Origin: Verrucomicrobiota bacterium
Lineage (GTDB): Bacteria; Verrucomicrobiota; Verrucomicrobiia; Limisphaerales; JACRJZ01
Reading direction: 5' to 3'
NCBI GenBank assembly: GCA_022711695.1
Contig: JAKLEJ010000047.1
Coordinates: forward strand, 1 to 13,525
Length of the DNA: 13,525 bases
Made by a program: the position numbers and the translations under genes. How positions within the stretch are numbered: the first letter of the stretch is position 1; every line of letters starts with the position of its first letter. The notes beneath the pieces are model-generated. The model saw nothing but the letters and a program-made list of their open reading frames with translations, made no database searches and was not told the DNA's origin. This document shows positions 12,830 through 13,525 of the stretch, piece after piece.

Positions 12830-13525
12830 ATGCCGAGAAGACCCGTAAAAAACAAGAAACCGCAGCGGCTGGCGGCCGGGACCGCCAAGTACGACGCCCA
12901 TCACACCGTTCTGTCGAAAACCTACGGGGCGCTGGCGGACCTGCGCCGCGAACTGAGCGATTCCAAGGCCCGGGTGGCCGAGCGCGCCGAGCTGCTGGGG
13001 CTCTTTGCCTCGTGCGCCGATTCCCAGCGCGCCTGGCTCATCCTGGAGGATTACTTCGACAAGCTGTCGCTCTCGCGCAAGGACTTTGCCGGCCAGAACT
13101 GGTGGCTGCGCATGCTCGCCAAGCAGGGCGAGGCGCGGCTCGAGGAGCTGGCGCTGCTGTTCCTGCGCTCGGGGCGGCCCCTCCCCAACGAGCTCTCGGC
13201 GCATGCGGACATCTCCCGCCTGGCGGAGGTCGAGGCCGCCGAGCGCGAGCAGGAGCTGCTGGACCAGCTCGAACGCTGGCTCTTTCCGCCGGCCCCGGCC
13301 CACCTCGACGGCCCCCGGGCGCGCCTCCACCTGCTCTGCGACGTTCAGCCGCTCAACGGCACGGGCGTGTTTCACGCGCTGCGGGTGCGCTTCAACCTGT
13401 TCCGGCCCCGCACCGGCGAGCGCTGCCGGACCCTCAAGGAATTGGTGGACCTGACCGAGCGGGCGGCGGCGGACCAGGAATTGTTCTCGCCGCTGGACTG
13501 GGAGTTTCTCGCGTGGATGTCCGAG
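12830..13525 (+). CDS. N-terminal part of a large protein, possibly a SNF2-type helicase (truncated by window edge)
   Basis: The frame runs from ATG 12830 to the window end without a stop, so only the first 232 residues are seen. The start is very basic (PRRPVKNKKPQR, 2-13), suggesting nucleic-acid contact. A helical, charged region follows (about 30-150), with WLILEDYFDKLSLSRKDF (69-86) and a Glu-rich helix (131-150). From about 163 there is a strand-rich part, LHLLCDV...FHALRVRFNLFRPRTGE, then LVDLTERAAADQELFSPLDWEFLAWMSE (205-232). That last part recalls the region before the helicase core in bacterial SNF2-family proteins, where a pattern of '...elF.p.DweFl.wl' is familiar to me. No Walker or DEAD/H motif lies inside the window, so this identity is tentative. 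The gene is divergent from glnD. Confidence 0.75.
   Translation, partial: MPRRPVKNKKPQRLAAGTAKYDAHHTVLSKTYGALADLRRELSDSKARVAERAELLGLFASCADSQRAWLILEDYFDKLSLSRKDFAGQNWWLRMLAKQGEARLEELALLFLRSGRPLPNELSAHADISRLAEVEAAEREQELLDQLERWLFPPAPAHLDGPRARLHLLCDVQPLNGTGVFHALRVRFNLFRPRTGERCRTLKELVDLTERAAADQELFSPLDWEFLAWMSE

Noticed and set aside
12782..13375. Minus-strand 197-codon frame and the plus-strand frame 13005-13454 at the right edge
   Set aside because: Both overlap the frame starting at 12830, which has a ribosome site, a balanced composition and runs open to the window end.
1..13525. CRISPR arrays, tRNA or rRNA genes, insertion sequences, attachment sites
   Set aside because: No regularly spaced repeats, cloverleaf-like sequences, transposase frames or flanking target duplications were seen on either strand.

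Overview
The window is a GC-rich, densely coded stretch of bacterial chromosome with nine coding regions. Two are cut off by the window edges. The long multi-domain dihaem protein of the hydrazine synthase alpha-like family, the DUF362 iron-sulfur protein and the frequent absence of a Shine-Dalgarno sequence suggest a Verrucomicrobiota member, with Planctomycetota as the main alternative. This assignment is inferred from gene content and style; there is no rRNA or other taxonomic marker.

Layout from left to right. The 3' end of an unrecognised gene (1-174) is followed on the same strand by a ribokinase (206-1129). The convergent gap 1130-1288 holds several inverted repeats. Next comes a minus-strand calcineurin-like phosphoesterase with a lipoprotein signal (1289-2236). 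The divergent gap 2237-2409 carries three hairpin-forming repeats. A plus-strand run follows with gaps of 16, 45 and 25 nt: a CvpA-family membrane protein (2410-3060), DNA primase DnaG (3077-4894), a 1193-residue secreted LamG/propeller/dihaem protein (4940-8521) and a DUF362 protein with two [4Fe-4S] motifs (8547-9767). A strong hairpin at 9781-9817 separates this run from glnD, the PII uridylyltransferase, on the minus strand (9832-12588). The divergent gap 12589-12829 holds a G9 run, a possible glnD promoter and a compound repeat just upstream of the last gene. That gene (12830 to the window end) is the N-terminal 232 residues of a larger protein, possibly of SNF2-helicase type.

How the genes fit together. 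DnaG (replication) and GlnD (nitrogen sensing) are core housekeeping genes. The plus-strand run joins primase to an apparently unrelated pair of redox proteins, an exported dihaem protein and a ferredoxin-like DUF362 protein. That pair is the best candidate here for an undescribed functional unit. No mobile element, CRISPR array, tRNA or rRNA is visible.
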